NCBI GenBank assembly: GCA_964475955.1
Contig: CAYYZY010000059.1
Coordinates: 1-38,955, forward strand
DNA from: DATKZH01 sp964475955
GTDB taxonomy: Bacteria > Planctomycetota > Planctomycetia > Pirellulales > Thermoguttaceae
Direction of reading: 5' to 3'
Length of the DNA stretch: 38,955 bases
Of the stretch, positions 16,027 through 24,954 are shown in pieces. The position numbers were made by a program, and so were the translations under genes. Below the pieces are notes generated by a model that did no database searches, was not told where the DNA came from, and saw nothing but the letters and a program-made list of their open reading frames with translations. Position 1 is the first letter of the stretch. Each line of letters starts with the position of its first letter.

Positions 16027-17505
16027 TCAGTCTGCGTTTTTCCACAGGGCGTCGATCAGTTCAACGGTCCGGTCGACCAGTTTGCGCCCTCCGGCCGGCC
16101 CGACCTTGCTCACCGTGGGGCCGGCCCCGTACCCACCCCCGGCCAGCGCCCGCTCGGTGGGCAGGTAGACGTCGGCGGTGCACGCGAGCTGGACGAGGAA
16201 GGTGTGCAAGGCGGGGCTGCGGGCCTTGATCTGGATGCCGTAGTCGAGGAACAGCTCGAACGAGTTGGTCGCGATCGCGCACGGCCCCAGTCGCAAGACG
16301 TGCAGCTCCATGGAGAGCCGGGGCTCGGTCTGCTGGCGCTCGTAGCGATCGATCACCGTCCGGTAGCGCCCGATGCGGCGGTGCACCACGCCCGCCTCGC
16401 GCCCGTCGCGCGGCAACTCGGTGAAACGGGCTTGAAGCTTCTGGAGTTGATCTCGGGCGTCGGCCGCCTGCTCGTCGGTGACCAGCCGGAGCGGGAGGCG
16501 CAGGTCTTCGACGCGGTGTGCCAGCGGCACGTCGAAATGGACGTCGGCGCCGGCGACCTCGTAGGCGTCGTCGACGGCCCGGCAGATGCGGCGCGCGATC
16601 TCTTCGGTTTCCGTCAGTCCGCGCCGGCGCCGCATCCGCTCCTCGGCCTCCTTGCGGAAGAGGAGGTGCGGCGACTGGTCGCCGGCCGCCGCGCACCAGC
16701 CCAGCACGTTCAGCCCCTCGCCGTACCGCTCGCGGAGGTTGGCGCGCACGTCGTGCCAGTAGTCGGCCGACACCTCGCTCATCGACTCGTCGTTCTGGGC
16801 CGGGCAGGCCAGATTCACGGCCACGGCCGTCAGCTTTTCGCTGCGGTCCCAAAAGAAGAGCACCTCGACGGCGTGGTCCTCGTAGCCCTGGAAATGCGAG
16901 AAATCGGGCCGGTCGGTCTTGCCGTACATGCGGGCGCGGCCGCCGCGATAGACGGCCAGACGGTTGTGGCCCACCACGGCGTACCCCATGCCCCAACCGA
17001 CGCCGCCGGGCTGGCGGCTGTGCCACGCCTCGGCCACGGCGTCGGCGACGCGTTCGAGCAGGAAGTCGCGATACTCGACCGCCGTCATCACGCCCTCCTC
17101 GGGGATCAAAAACCGGCCCGGGACGAGCGTCGGCGCCGTGTGCGTATGCGTGGCGCTGAGGAAGAGCTTGCGGAGGTCGAAGCCGGGCAGGCGCGATTCG
17201 AGCCGCCGCCGCAGCAGCTCCTGCGTGTTCAACCGAATGGCCACCGTGTCGATCGAGACCATCACGGCTTGGTCGACCACCTCCTCGCCCTCGCACGCCT
17301 CGATCGCCAGAGCCGTGGCCGACAAGGGGCTGTGCACCTTGCGGGCGATTCGGGTGTGTAGCTGTCCGCACAAAGGCGCCGGCTTAGGGGGCGTGACGTC
17401 GACCGTCGCCGACCCGACGAGCAGATCCGCTCCGGGAGCCGCGCCCGCAAGCAACGCCGCCGCCAGCGCAGAAGCCACCATGACGATTCGCGTGAGAGAG
17501 CCCAT
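16027..17505 (-). CDS. Secreted neutral/alkaline ceramidase-like hydrolase, paralogue A
   Basis: The protein has 492 residues with a Sec signal peptide (hydrophobic VASALAAALLAGAAPGA, about 9-26). The mature start LLVGSATVDVTPPKPAPLCGQ matches the N-terminal catalytic domain of neutral/alkaline non-lysosomal ceramidases. The zinc-site segment is LSATHTHTAP (117-126), followed by GYAVVGHNR and a mid-region CAAAGDQSPHL. Bona fide ceramidases cleave the N-acyl amide of sphingolipids and have a second C-terminal domain (total about 650-750); this protein has only the first domain, so the substrate may differ. It ends YLPTERA...LVDRTVELIDALW, nearly identical to the paralogue at 19243-20727. It lies 54 bases after the sulfatase and 37 before a Gfo oxidoreductase on one strand, suggesting one operon. 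Confidence 0.85.
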   Translation of the reverse strand: MGSLTRIVMVASALAAALLAGAAPGADLLVGSATVDVTPPKPAPLCGQLHTRIARKVHSPLSATALAIEACEGEEVVDQAVMVSIDTVAIRLNTQELLRRRLESRLPGFDLRKLFLSATHTHTAPTLVPGRFLIPEEGVMTAVEYRDFLLERVADAVAEAWHSRQPGGVGWGMGYAVVGHNRLAVYRGGRARMYGKTDRPDFSHFQGYEDHAVEVLFFWDRSEKLTAVAVNLACPAQNDESMSEVSADYWHDVRANLRERYGEGLNVLGWCAAAGDQSPHLLFRKEAEERMRRRRGLTETEEIARRICRAVDDAYEVAGADVHFDVPLAHRVEDLRLPLRLVTDEQAADARDQLQKLQARFTELPRDGREAGVVHRRIGRYRTVIDRYERQQTEPRLSMELHVLRLGPCAIATNSFELFLDYGIQIKARSPALHTFLVQLACTADVYLPTERALAGGGYGAGPTVSKVGPAGGRKLVDRTVELIDALWKNAD

Positions 17506-17559
17506 CGTGATCTTTCGTTGAATGCCTGTTGCCTGAGGAAACGCCGTACGAAGCTCCGC

Positions 17560-19128
17560 CTACCGCCCTCCCTTGCCGTTACGGTGCTTCTCGTTCCAGT
17601 GCCGTTCCAGCTCGGCCGCGAGACGTTCGGCCCGCGCGGCGTGTTCGGGCCGCACGGCAAGGTTCTCGTTCTCGTCCGGATCGTTTCGGTGATCGTACAA
17701 TTCCACGGCCGCCGTCCTTTGGGACCCGCGCCGTTCTTGCCAGAGGGTGAAGCGGTAACGATCGGTCCGCATCGAGCGGCCCATCGCCCTCCCCCGCGGA
17801 TACTGGCTCAAGGCGGCTTCGGCGCCGGGCGCGTCCGGATCGTCGAGCAGTGCGGCCCGACTGGTTCCTTCCAGCGTTTCGGGAACCGGCAGTCCGGCCA
17901 GGTCGGCCAACGTGGGGTACACGTCGACGAACTCGACCAGTGCGTCGGTCTTGCGCCCGGGGGCGTCGGCACCGGGGCCGGAGACGATCAGCGGTGCGCG
18001 GGTCGCGTTCTCGAAGTTAGTATGCTTACACCACAGTCCGTGGTCGCCCAGGTGCCAGCCGTGGTCGCCCCACAGGCAGACGATCGTACGGTCGCTTAAG
18101 CCCAGGCGATCCAGCTCGTCCAACACCCGGCCGATCTGGGCGTCGACGTAGCTCACGCACGCGTAGTACCCGTGGATCAGCCGGCGGGCCTGCTGGTCGC
18201 TCAGCGGGCCCTGCTTGGGCGTGTCGCTATAGTAGCGCAGCTCGCCGAAGTTGTGCATGGCCAGGGCCGGGGCTCCTTGCGGCCTGGAAGGGTTGTCGGC
18301 CAGCTCGATGCGCCGCGGGTCGTACAACTCCCAGTACTTCTTCGGGGCGACGAACGGCAGGTGCGGCTTGATGAACCCCACCGCCAGGAAGAAAGGCCGA
18401 CCGTGCCCCGCCAGCTCCCCAAGCGCCTGCACTGCGCGGCCGGCCAGTTGGCCGTCGTAGGGCACGTCGTCGGGTACGTCGGGCGCCTCGGTGGCCGGGC
18501 CCCGCGTGAAGTAGTCGACCCACTCATCCAGCGCCGCGCCCTCCTTGCCCGAAATCCGCGCGAAATCCTCCCGCGCCGCGGCAATCCCTTCCGGAGTGTA
18601 GTAGTATCGCGGTCCGCCGAACCAGGAGGGGACGCTCCACGACTGCGGATCGCGCGTGTCGCGGCTGCTGTAGTAGGTGTAGGCTTTCGGGGGGAACGAA
18701 CGGTGGAAGACCTTGCCCATCCCCTGCGTGTGATAGCCGTGGTTCTTGAAGTGTTCGGGCAGCGGGACGGCGTCGGGGACCTTCTCGCGGAAGTGGGTTC
18801 TATTGCCCCATACGCCGGTCGTGTCGGGCCGCAAGCCCGTCAGAAGACTGGCCCGAGAAGGCCCGCAGACGGCCTGCTGGCAGTAGGCCCGCAGAAACAC
18901 GGTCCCCCGCCTCGCCAGCCGATCGATATTCGGGCTCTTGACGCGCCCCTTGCCGTAGCATCCCAGCTCGGGCCGCAGATCGTCGACGGCGATGAACAGC
19001 ACGTTGGGCCGCCCGGGCGATTCCCCCTCCGCCTCCGCGCCCCGCAAGGCCGGCACCAGGGCAAAGCAGGCCGCCACCGGCCATACCAGCATGGAGAGAA
19101 ACCGTCTTGCGCCTGATCCGGTCAGCAT
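17560..19128 (-). CDS. Secreted formylglycine-dependent sulfatase, iduronate-2-sulfatase-like
   Basis: The protein has 522 residues. A signal peptide (FLSMLVWPVAACFALVPALRG, about 10-30) sends it to the cell surface or outside. The metal motif is FIAVDDLRPELGCYG with D49 and D50. The active-site motif is CGPSRASLLTG, where C88 is oxidised to formylglycine by a separate maturase not in this window. TTGVWGNRTHFR, GKVFHRSF and LWGDHGWHLGDHG (the second metal-binding part) match iduronate-2-sulfatase-like S1 sulfatases. Such enzymes remove sulfate esters from sulfated polysaccharides or glycosaminoglycan-type sugars. The ATG at 19128 has a strong gaggagg site; 28 upstream residues in the open frame are not conserved. 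It is flanked on both sides by ceramidase-like paralogues (114 and 54 bases), an unusual arrangement. Confidence 0.95.
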   Translation of the reverse strand: MLTGSGARRFLSMLVWPVAACFALVPALRGAEAEGESPGRPNVLFIAVDDLRPELGCYGKGRVKSPNIDRLARRGTVFLRAYCQQAVCGPSRASLLTGLRPDTTGVWGNRTHFREKVPDAVPLPEHFKNHGYHTQGMGKVFHRSFPPKAYTYYSSRDTRDPQSWSVPSWFGGPRYYYTPEGIAAAREDFARISGKEGAALDEWVDYFTRGPATEAPDVPDDVPYDGQLAGRAVQALGELAGHGRPFFLAVGFIKPHLPFVAPKKYWELYDPRRIELADNPSRPQGAPALAMHNFGELRYYSDTPKQGPLSDQQARRLIHGYYACVSYVDAQIGRVLDELDRLGLSDRTIVCLWGDHGWHLGDHGLWCKHTNFENATRAPLIVSGPGADAPGRKTDALVEFVDVYPTLADLAGLPVPETLEGTSRAALLDDPDAPGAEAALSQYPRGRAMGRSMRTDRYRFTLWQERRGSQRTAAVELYDHRNDPDENENLAVRPEHAARAERLAAELERHWNEKHRNGKGGR

Positions 19129-19242
19129 CGGTGAAACCTCCTCGCGGTCATGCAGGCAGCTTTCAAGACTGCCGCCTTCGTTCTTCCCAAGGCACGCACC
19201 CGTTGTCGGCAATCGCAGGCTTGACGGCGCCGGACGGCGACT

Positions 19243-20727
19243 TCATTTCGAGTCCGCCCACAGGGCGTCGATCAGCTCGACCGTCCGGTCGACCAGCACC
19301 TGCCCTCCTTCGGGGCCGACCAGGTTGCTCTCGACGATGGCGCTGTAGTGGCCGCCGCGCACGGCCCGCTCGGTCGGCAGGTACGTGCCGGGACCGGTCA
19401 ACTGGACGACGAACGTCTGGATCGCCCTGCTTCGGGCCTTGATGCGGATGCCGAAGTCGGTGAACAGCTCGAACTGGTTGGTCGCCACGACCGCGTCGCC
19501 GATGCGCACCACGTGCAGTTCCATCTCGAGCGTCGGGTTTGGGTCGGTCTCCTGCGCTTCGAAGCGATCAACCGTCACCTGGTACCACTTCATGCGCCGG
19601 TACACGCGGTCGGCCGCCTTGGGGTCCTTTTCGATCTGGGCGGCCGCCCGCTCGACCTGGCGCTTCGCTTCCTCGTATTCCGCCTCGGTGACCCGGCGCA
19701 TGGGCAGACGGATCGTTTTCACCTTGTGGACGAGGGGGACGTCGGCGTGCCGGTCGTCCTTGACCGCCTCGTACGCCTCGTCGACCGCGCGCACCACGCG
19801 CCGTGCGATCTCCTCCAGGCGCGCGAGCCCGCGGAGGCTGCGCATCCGCTCTTCAGCCGCCTCGCGGTACATCAGGTGGGGCGACTGGTCGCCGGCCGCG
19901 CCGGTCCAGCCCAACACGCACACCTGCTCGCCGTACTTCGCCCGCAGCCCTTCGCGCACCGGGTGCCAGAAGTCGGCATTGATCGACCTCCGGCTTTCGA
20001 CCTCCTGCGACGGGCAGGCCACGTTGACGGCCATGGCAATCGGGTCGCCGGCCTGGTTCCAGGCGAACAGTACGGGGACGTCGTGGTCCTCGTAGCCTTC
20101 CAGGCCGCGGAATTCGGGCGTGTTCGTGGCGCCGTACATGCGCGCCGAGCCGTCGGCGTAGACGGCCCGGCGGTTATAGGCCACCACGGCGTGCCCGAGC
20201 CCCCAAGTGACGCTGCCCGGGGCCCGGCCCTGCCAGGCCTCGACGACGGCGCCGGCGACGCGCTCGGCGAAGAAGGCCCGGTACCGCTCGACGGTCATCA
20301 CGCCCTCGTCGGGAAGCACCCACTTGCCCGGCAGCAACTCCGGAGCCGTGTGGGTGTGCGTGGCGGAGAGGAAGATCTTGCTCGTATCGAGATCGGGGAG
20401 TTGCTTCTTGACTTCCTGGCGCACGAGTTCGAAGACGTCCCACGGGACGTAGACCACGTCGCAGGAGACCATGATCGCCCGATCCACGGCCTTCCCGCCC
20501 TCGCGCGACTCCAGGGCGAGGACGTTCGCCGTGACGGGCGTCTCCACGCCCTGCGAGATGCGCAGGTGAAACTGCCCACAGAGGGGGACGGGTTCGTCGG
20601 GCGTAACGTCGGTGCTGGCGGCGCCGATGAGCAGCTCCCCGGCAAACAACGGGCCGGCGAGCCCGAACAGCCCCACGGCGAGCGAACAAATCGCAAGACC
20701 ACGGAACGGGCCAAGTCGCGTGAACAT
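19243..20727 (-). CDS. Secreted neutral/alkaline ceramidase-like hydrolase, paralogue B
   Basis: The protein has 494 residues and a signal peptide (LAICSLAVGLFGLAGPLFA, about 11-29). The mature segment ELLIGAASTDVTPDEPVPLCGQF, the zinc-site motif LSATHTHTAPELLPG (H124, H126), GHAVVAYNRRAVY and GAAGDQSPHLMYREAAEERM align over the full length with paralogue A (16027-17505), including the matching C-terminal LVDRTVELIDALW. Like A it lacks the C-terminal domain of true ceramidases. The ATG at 20727 has a perfect aggagga site. It is the first gene of the minus-strand cluster, with the sulfatase 114 bases downstream. The pair probably arose by duplication with the sulfatase in between, or by duplication of a two-gene unit followed by loss. 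Substrate unknown. Confidence 0.85.
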   Translation of the reverse strand: MFTRLGPFRGLAICSLAVGLFGLAGPLFAGELLIGAASTDVTPDEPVPLCGQFHLRISQGVETPVTANVLALESREGGKAVDRAIMVSCDVVYVPWDVFELVRQEVKKQLPDLDTSKIFLSATHTHTAPELLPGKWVLPDEGVMTVERYRAFFAERVAGAVVEAWQGRAPGSVTWGLGHAVVAYNRRAVYADGSARMYGATNTPEFRGLEGYEDHDVPVLFAWNQAGDPIAMAVNVACPSQEVESRRSINADFWHPVREGLRAKYGEQVCVLGWTGAAGDQSPHLMYREAAEERMRSLRGLARLEEIARRVVRAVDEAYEAVKDDRHADVPLVHKVKTIRLPMRRVTEAEYEEAKRQVERAAAQIEKDPKAADRVYRRMKWYQVTVDRFEAQETDPNPTLEMELHVVRIGDAVVATNQFELFTDFGIRIKARSRAIQTFVVQLTGPGTYLPTERAVRGGHYSAIVESNLVGPEGGQVLVDRTVELIDALWADSK

Positions 20728-21093
20728 GCCGTGTCCTCCTGGTTGGTGCAAGGTCGCCCCACGACACCGCTTGATTGTGCCGCCGGGTCCCGGCCGGTGC
20801 AACCGCGACCGCTCAGAATCTGGGTGCGCGATCCGCCAAGACGGGGCGGGGCGTCCCGGAACCGGAGGGCCGGCACGTCAAGGCCCGGGGTCCGCTGGCC
20901 CGGATGATTCCTGCGCGCTCGTAGTGACCCGATTCATCGGGTCCCGTCAGCGCGGGGCGGCTTCTGACCGCATGAATGCGGTCACGAGAAACCGCGTATG
21001 AACAATCCGGGCTTGAGAGAGCAAGCGTCTCCTCGCGGAGCGAAAGGAGCGAAAACCGACGATCGCGACGGCCGGCGGTGCGCCGCCCGGCCG
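20728..21093. other. Intergenic region with paired small hairpins
   Basis: This lies upstream of the ceramidase/sulfatase cluster (minus) and downstream of the HD-domain gene, so it should contain the cluster promoter. No gene is supported. The hairpin pair at 20926-20983 is listed separately. Confidence 0.55.
20926..20983. repeat. Pair of perfect 8-bp-stem hairpins of matching design
   Basis: gacccgat-tc-atcgggtc (20926-20943) and gaccgcat-ga-atgcggtc (20966-20983) are both perfect 8-base stems with 2-base centres, both starting gacc and separated by 22 bases. The two are similar but not identical, suggesting a dispersed repeat whose arms vary together, or an operator pair. Confidence 0.7.
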
Positions 21094-22200
21094 CTACTCG
21101 CCGCAGGTGCGGGCCAGCTCGCGGAGGTACTGGAGGGCCTCTTCGACGTCGGGCACGTCGACGCCCCGGGCGCGGCCCTCGCGGTCGCACTGGACCAGAA
21201 GCTCCAGCTCATCGAAATCGTCCGACCGGGCCAGGCGCCGCCGCGAGCGCGCGCCCAGCGAGCCGTCTCTCAGGGCCTGGCCTTCCATGTGGTGCTCGAT
21301 GAGCCAGGCGGTGCGCGGGGTGATCAGCCCTTCCAGCGCCTGGAGTCCCGCGGCCACGTGCTCCCGGCGGTCGATCGCCTTGCCCACGTCGTGCAATAGG
21401 GCCGCCAGCAGGAACTCCTCGTCGTAGGGCAAATGCTGCCGGGCGATTTCGAACACCTGGAGGCTGTGGTACAGGGCGTCGCCTTCGGGATGGGACTGCG
21501 GGTTCTCCTTGACGTGCTCCAGCGGCAACAGGAGCATCTCGTAGACCTGGAAGCGGTCGAGCTTGCTTTCCGCCTCGAGCACGGCCTCGTCGAGCGGCAC
21601 GTCGGGATACTCTCGCTCCAGAAGCTGCTCCAGCTCCGCGAGGCTCGCCCGCTCCATCCGGCCGCCGGTGATCGAACTCTTGAAGACGTAGTGGGCCATG
21701 TTGCCGGCGTAGACGGTCAGCTCGAAGTCGTACCGGTCGGTGAAGTGGACGTGCGTGAAGGTGCGCTCCTCGCCGTGCTTCTGCACCCGTTTGCGCTCGA
21801 CCTCGGGGACGATGCCCTCCGATTCCAGCGCGGCGCAGACCGACTCGACGCTGTCGGCGAAGACGTGCAGGTCGACGTCGGAACCGCGGCGCACGTGCCC
21901 GGTCAGCGTGCTCCCCACCAGGCGCGGCCGGAAGGGCGCGAGCAGGCGCATGATGCGAAGCGCCGCGATCCGCATGTCGCGGAGCTTCTCGTCGCGCCGC
22001 TGCCCTTCGTGCATCCAGGCCATGGCCTCGATCTGGTCGCGGATCTCCCGGTTGCTGGGCAGATCGCGGGGCTTGACGCCGCCGCCGAACAGGCGCCGGG
22101 CGGCCTTCGTCTTCGCCCGAAAGTACTCCTTCTCCTCCCGGGCGTACATCAGCCGGGCGGCCTCCGAGGCGATCCGGCGACGCGTTCTGTCGGTCGACAT
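21094..22200 (-). CDS. Nucleotidyltransferase-HD domain protein (CCA-transferase-like architecture)
   Basis: The protein has 368 residues. The first part is helical and basic (1-90). A nucleotidyltransferase motif follows, GSTLTGHVRRGSDVDLHVF (96-114), with the metal aspartates D108 and D110. An HD phosphohydrolase domain has H245, the LLHDVGKA motif (H270, D271), HH at 303-304 and D339. This order recalls tRNA-nucleotidyltransferase/HD and GlnD-like proteins, but it is shorter, and the polymerase head-neck region of CCA enzymes is not recognisable. A phosphate-ester or nucleotide-processing role in the cytoplasm is the safest statement. The ATG at 22200 is preceded by no strong ribosome site (only gttacggcgc-type sequence), so the start is less certain. 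Neighbours give no functional hint. Confidence 0.82.
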   Translation of the reverse strand: MSTDRTRRRIASEAARLMYAREEKEYFRAKTKAARRLFGGGVKPRDLPSNREIRDQIEAMAWMHEGQRRDEKLRDMRIAALRIMRLLAPFRPRLVGSTLTGHVRRGSDVDLHVFADSVESVCAALESEGIVPEVERKRVQKHGEERTFTHVHFTDRYDFELTVYAGNMAHYVFKSSITGGRMERASLAELEQLLEREYPDVPLDEAVLEAESKLDRFQVYEMLLLPLEHVKENPQSHPEGDALYHSLQVFEIARQHLPYDEEFLLAALLHDVGKAIDRREHVAAGLQALEGLITPRTAWLIEHHMEGQALRDGSLGARSRRRLARSDDFDELELLVQCDREGRARGVDVPDVEEALQYLRELARTCGE

Positions 22201-22265
22201 GGTGACGCAGTTGCGCCGTAACGAAGCCCATCAATGCGGCGCGGGGCGGTAGAAATGCAGAAGAG

Positions 22266-22296
22266 GTAGGGTGGGTCGAGGTACGAGACCCACGCG
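22266..22296. repeat. Short dispersed hairpin (GGGTGGGTCGAG family), copy 2
   Basis: Reads gtagggtgggtcgaggtacg followed by agacccacgcg, matching copy 1 at 8241-8271 in 28 or so of its bases. It lies 65 bases upstream of the HD-domain gene's start codon. Confidence 0.8.
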
Positions 22297-22414
22297 CTGG
22301 GGAGTGCGGCAACTTCCTTCGACGTTCTCTCAACTCCCAGCATACCCCCACCGCCCGGTCCCGTTCAACCCCGCACGCGGCGATCCGGCGATCTCGTCCC
22401 GCGCGGCCCGCCCG

Positions 22415-23185
22415 TCACGGCCGCTTGTTCGGATCGCGGGGGTCGGTTCGTTGGGGCCGTTCCACGATGGCCGCGCGGAGGAAGAAGCCGCAAATGACGC
22501 TTCCCAGGACGAGCCCCCAGAACAGCGTCGGATCGCCCTGCTCCCCCAAGCCGTGGTTGAGGTTCATCCCGAAGATCGAGGCGAGCGTGGCGATGGGAAA
22601 GAAGATCGCCGCCAGCACGTTCAACCGGTGGCCGGCCAGCGCCATGCGGTGGCTGCTCGCGGCCTCCTCTTCCGCCCGGCGGGCGATGGCGCAGTCGAGC
22701 CCGATCTTGGCGTCGCCCTGGAGCAACTGGGCCGCGCGAAAAACGTGATACGCCTCGTCGCGGCAGTCGATCAGCTCCTTGTCCTCGCGGACCATGTTTC
22801 GGGCGTCCTGGAGCGCGTCGTACATGTTCCCGGCGGCGCGGTGCAGCGGGGCCAACTCGCGCATCAGCCGGAAGTACTCCTGCGACAGCTCGGCCCGCTC
22901 CTCGGCCTTGTCGAGCCGCTCGATCAACTCCAGGTACTCGCCGAGGTGCCTTCGGAGCGCCACGATGCCCGGCCCCAAGAGGTTGGATTGCCAGGTGCCG
23001 TCGGGTGCGCGCCAGAAGAGCCGGCCGCGGCGGCGCGACGGGCCGTCGCGGGGCGGTTCGTGCAGCACGACGAGCAGATGGCCGTCGGCCGTCATCGCCC
23101 GCTGCCGGCCCACGGTCCCCCGGACCCGATCCCGAAACACCTGCGGCACGTTCCACGCGTCGGGCAAGAGAGAGTCCTTCGCCAT
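22415..23185 (-). CDS. CorA-type divalent cation transporter, short form
   Basis: This inner-membrane protein has 256 residues. The C-terminal part has a long helix (about 80-185) leading into TM1 (LNVLAAIFFPIATLASIF), then the diagnostic GMN triplet (206-208, in FGMNLNHG) and TM2 (LFWGLVLGSVICGFFLRAAI, about 221-240). These are the pore and selectivity features of CorA/ZntB pentameric channels. The N-terminal cytoplasmic domain is shorter than in typical CorA (about 316 residues), with only about 75 residues before the long helix (VVLHEPPRDG, LFWRAPDGTW). The cation (magnesium, cobalt or zinc) cannot be deduced. The tail is polar (QRTDPRDPNKRP). The start at 23185 has only a weak ggggaa site. 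No metal-responsive element was identified. Confidence 0.88.
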   Translation of the reverse strand: MAKDSLLPDAWNVPQVFRDRVRGTVGRQRAMTADGHLLVVLHEPPRDGPSRRRGRLFWRAPDGTWQSNLLGPGIVALRRHLGEYLELIERLDKAEERAELSQEYFRLMRELAPLHRAAGNMYDALQDARNMVREDKELIDCRDEAYHVFRAAQLLQGDAKIGLDCAIARRAEEEAASSHRMALAGHRLNVLAAIFFPIATLASIFGMNLNHGLGEQGDPTLFWGLVLGSVICGFFLRAAIVERPQRTDPRDPNKRP

Positions 23186-23583
23186 GATGGGGTTCCCCGT
23201 TCTGTGTTAGGACTGCGTTTGCCGATACGGCCGGATTGTGGCCGGGCATCGGGCGAGGGGGAGGTTTGCCGACGTCTTGTCGCTCTCAAAACGTCTTTTC
23301 GCCCTCAGAGCGTATAGCATAAGACATCGTGCCCGCTGTCAGTAGTTCGGTTCTGCGAGGGTTTTCTTTGCCTGGGGCTGCCGGGTGCTCGCGTAATTCC
23401 GCCGCGTCTTCCGGCTTGTCGTTCGGGGGCCGCGGTTCCGTCCGACGCCTCGGCTCCCGGATGCCTGCCGCCGCGTTGTTGACAACGGGCGTTGCGCCAA
23501 TTCCAATGCATACGGTCCGATTCCCTTTTGGGGGGGTCGGCGCGCGACGCATGTCCCCAACTGCTGGTAAGGAGAACCGAATC
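23186..23583. other. Divergent intergenic region upstream of the FAD oxidoreductase pair
   Basis: No gene is supported. It separates the minus-strand CorA gene from the plus-strand oxidoreductases. It holds a promoter-like pair at 23479-23507 and a strong ribosome site at 23569-23574 (aaggag). The in-frame extension of the oxidoreductase into this region has no homology. Confidence 0.55.
23479..23507 (+). promoter_or_regulatory. Possible sigma-70-type promoter for the FAD oxidoreductase genes
   Basis: ttgaca at 23479-23484 is a perfect -35 box; tccaat at 23502-23507, 17 bases later, fits four of six -10 positions. Transcription would start about 23515, giving a leader of about 70 bases before the GTG start. 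Planctomycete promoters are poorly defined, so this is a candidate only. Confidence 0.35.
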
Positions 23584-24839
23584 GTGAGTCACAGGCTCTC
23601 TCGACGAGACGTCGTCAAGCTGCTCGGCGCTTCGGGGCTGGCTGCCGGGATGCACGGCGCGGCCGGGGCGGCCTCGGCCAGCGCGAAGCCGGCCGATCCC
23701 GACGGCCCGCCCGCCCGCGTGGCCAACGGCGACGTGATCCAGCCCGAGCGCGAACTGCCCGTGCTCCGCAAGACCGACGTGCTCGTCGTCGGGGCCGGCC
23801 CGGCCGGCGTGGCCGCGGCCGTGGCCGCGCGCCGAGCCGGGGCCGACGTGACGCTCGTGGAGCGGTACGGGCATCTCGGCGGCCTGTGGACCGGCGGGCT
23901 GGTGCTGCTGGTGATCGGGCACATCGTCACCGGCAAGAAGCAGGTTTGCCAGGGGATCGGCGAGGAGATGATGAAGCGCCTGGAGAAGCTCGACCGGGGG
24001 ATCGTCAACCGCCGGCCGGGCGTGAATCCGACCGTCGACGCCGAGGCCCTCAAGTACGTCATGCTCCAGATGCTCGTCGAGGACGACGTCGATCTGCTCC
24101 TGCACAGTTGGGCGGTCGACGCCGTGATGGACGGCAACACCCTCAAGGGGATCGTCTTCGAGAGCAAGTCGGGGCGCCAGGCCGTGCTGGCCGACCAGGT
24201 GGTCGACGCAACCGGCGACGGCGACGTCTTCGCGGCGGCCGGCGCCGAGCACGAGCGCCGGCTGTACCACATCGGGCTCGTCTCCCGCATCGGGAATCTC
24301 GACAAGGTCGACCACCAGAAGGCCAAGTCGGCCAGGCGGCCGCGGCACCTGGGCAACCTGACGCCGATCGAGGGCGTCCGCTGGGTGAATATGCACGGGC
24401 CCGACGCCGACGGCGTCGACGTGGCCGAGCTCTCCAAGCTGGAAATGAACCACCGCCGCCAGATCTGGAAGAACGTGCGCGAGGTCCGCAGCACGCCGGG
24501 CTACGACGACGTCTACCTGATGGAAACCGCCCCGCAACTCGGCGTGCGCATCACGCGCGTCCTCTCCGGGCTGGAGACGCTGACCATGAAGGGCGTGCTC
24601 GACGGGAAGACGTTCCCCGACTGCATCGCCGTCGGCGGCGCCTGGAACGGCGACCACCAGGAGTGGCAGATCCCCTACCGGGCCCTGCTCCCCAAGAGAA
24701 TCGACAACGTGCTGGCCTCCGGGCGGTGCATTTCGGGCGAACCGAGGATGGCCGACCTGATCCGCGTGATTCCCAACTGCTTCATCACGGGCCACGCCGC
24801 CGGCTGCGCGGCCGCGCTGGCCGCAAGCGACGGCTGCCT
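23584..24839 (+). CDS. Tat-exported FAD-dependent oxidoreductase, paralogue 1 (3' end lost in gap)
   Basis: About 418 residues are visible before the N run. The leader MSHRLSRRDVVKLLGASGLA is a Tat signal. The FAD Rossmann motif is LVVGAGPAGVAAAVAARRAG (68-87), followed by LVERYGHLGGLWTGGL, the signature of the FAD_oxidored (PF12831-type) family. Further conserved parts are VDATGDGDVFAAAGAE, RSTPGYDDVYLMETAPQLGVRITR and SGRCISGEPRMADL...GHAAGCAAALA. By comparison with paralogue 2 only about 20-25 residues are missing, hidden by the 100-N gap. The start is GTG at 23584 with aaggag nine bases upstream. Substrates are unknown; relatives are often annotated as xanthan-lyase-like or generic flavoproteins. 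It is tandem with paralogue 2 and likely cotranscribed. Confidence 0.88.
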
Positions 24840-24939
24840 NNNNNNNNNNNNNNNNNNNNNNNNNNNNNNNNNNNNNNNNNNNNNNNNNNNNNNNNNNNNN
24901 NNNNNNNNNNNNNNNNNNNNNNNNNNNNNNNNNNNNNNN
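24840..24939. other. Assembly gap (100 N)
   Basis: Exactly 100 N, the conventional placeholder for a scaffold gap of unknown size. It covers the 3' end of paralogue 1 and the spacer to paralogue 2. The two genes happen to be in the same frame across the gap, which has no meaning. Long near-identical paralogues on both sides probably caused the break. Confidence 0.99.
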
Positions 24940-24954
24940 CGACCGGAGAACCCC

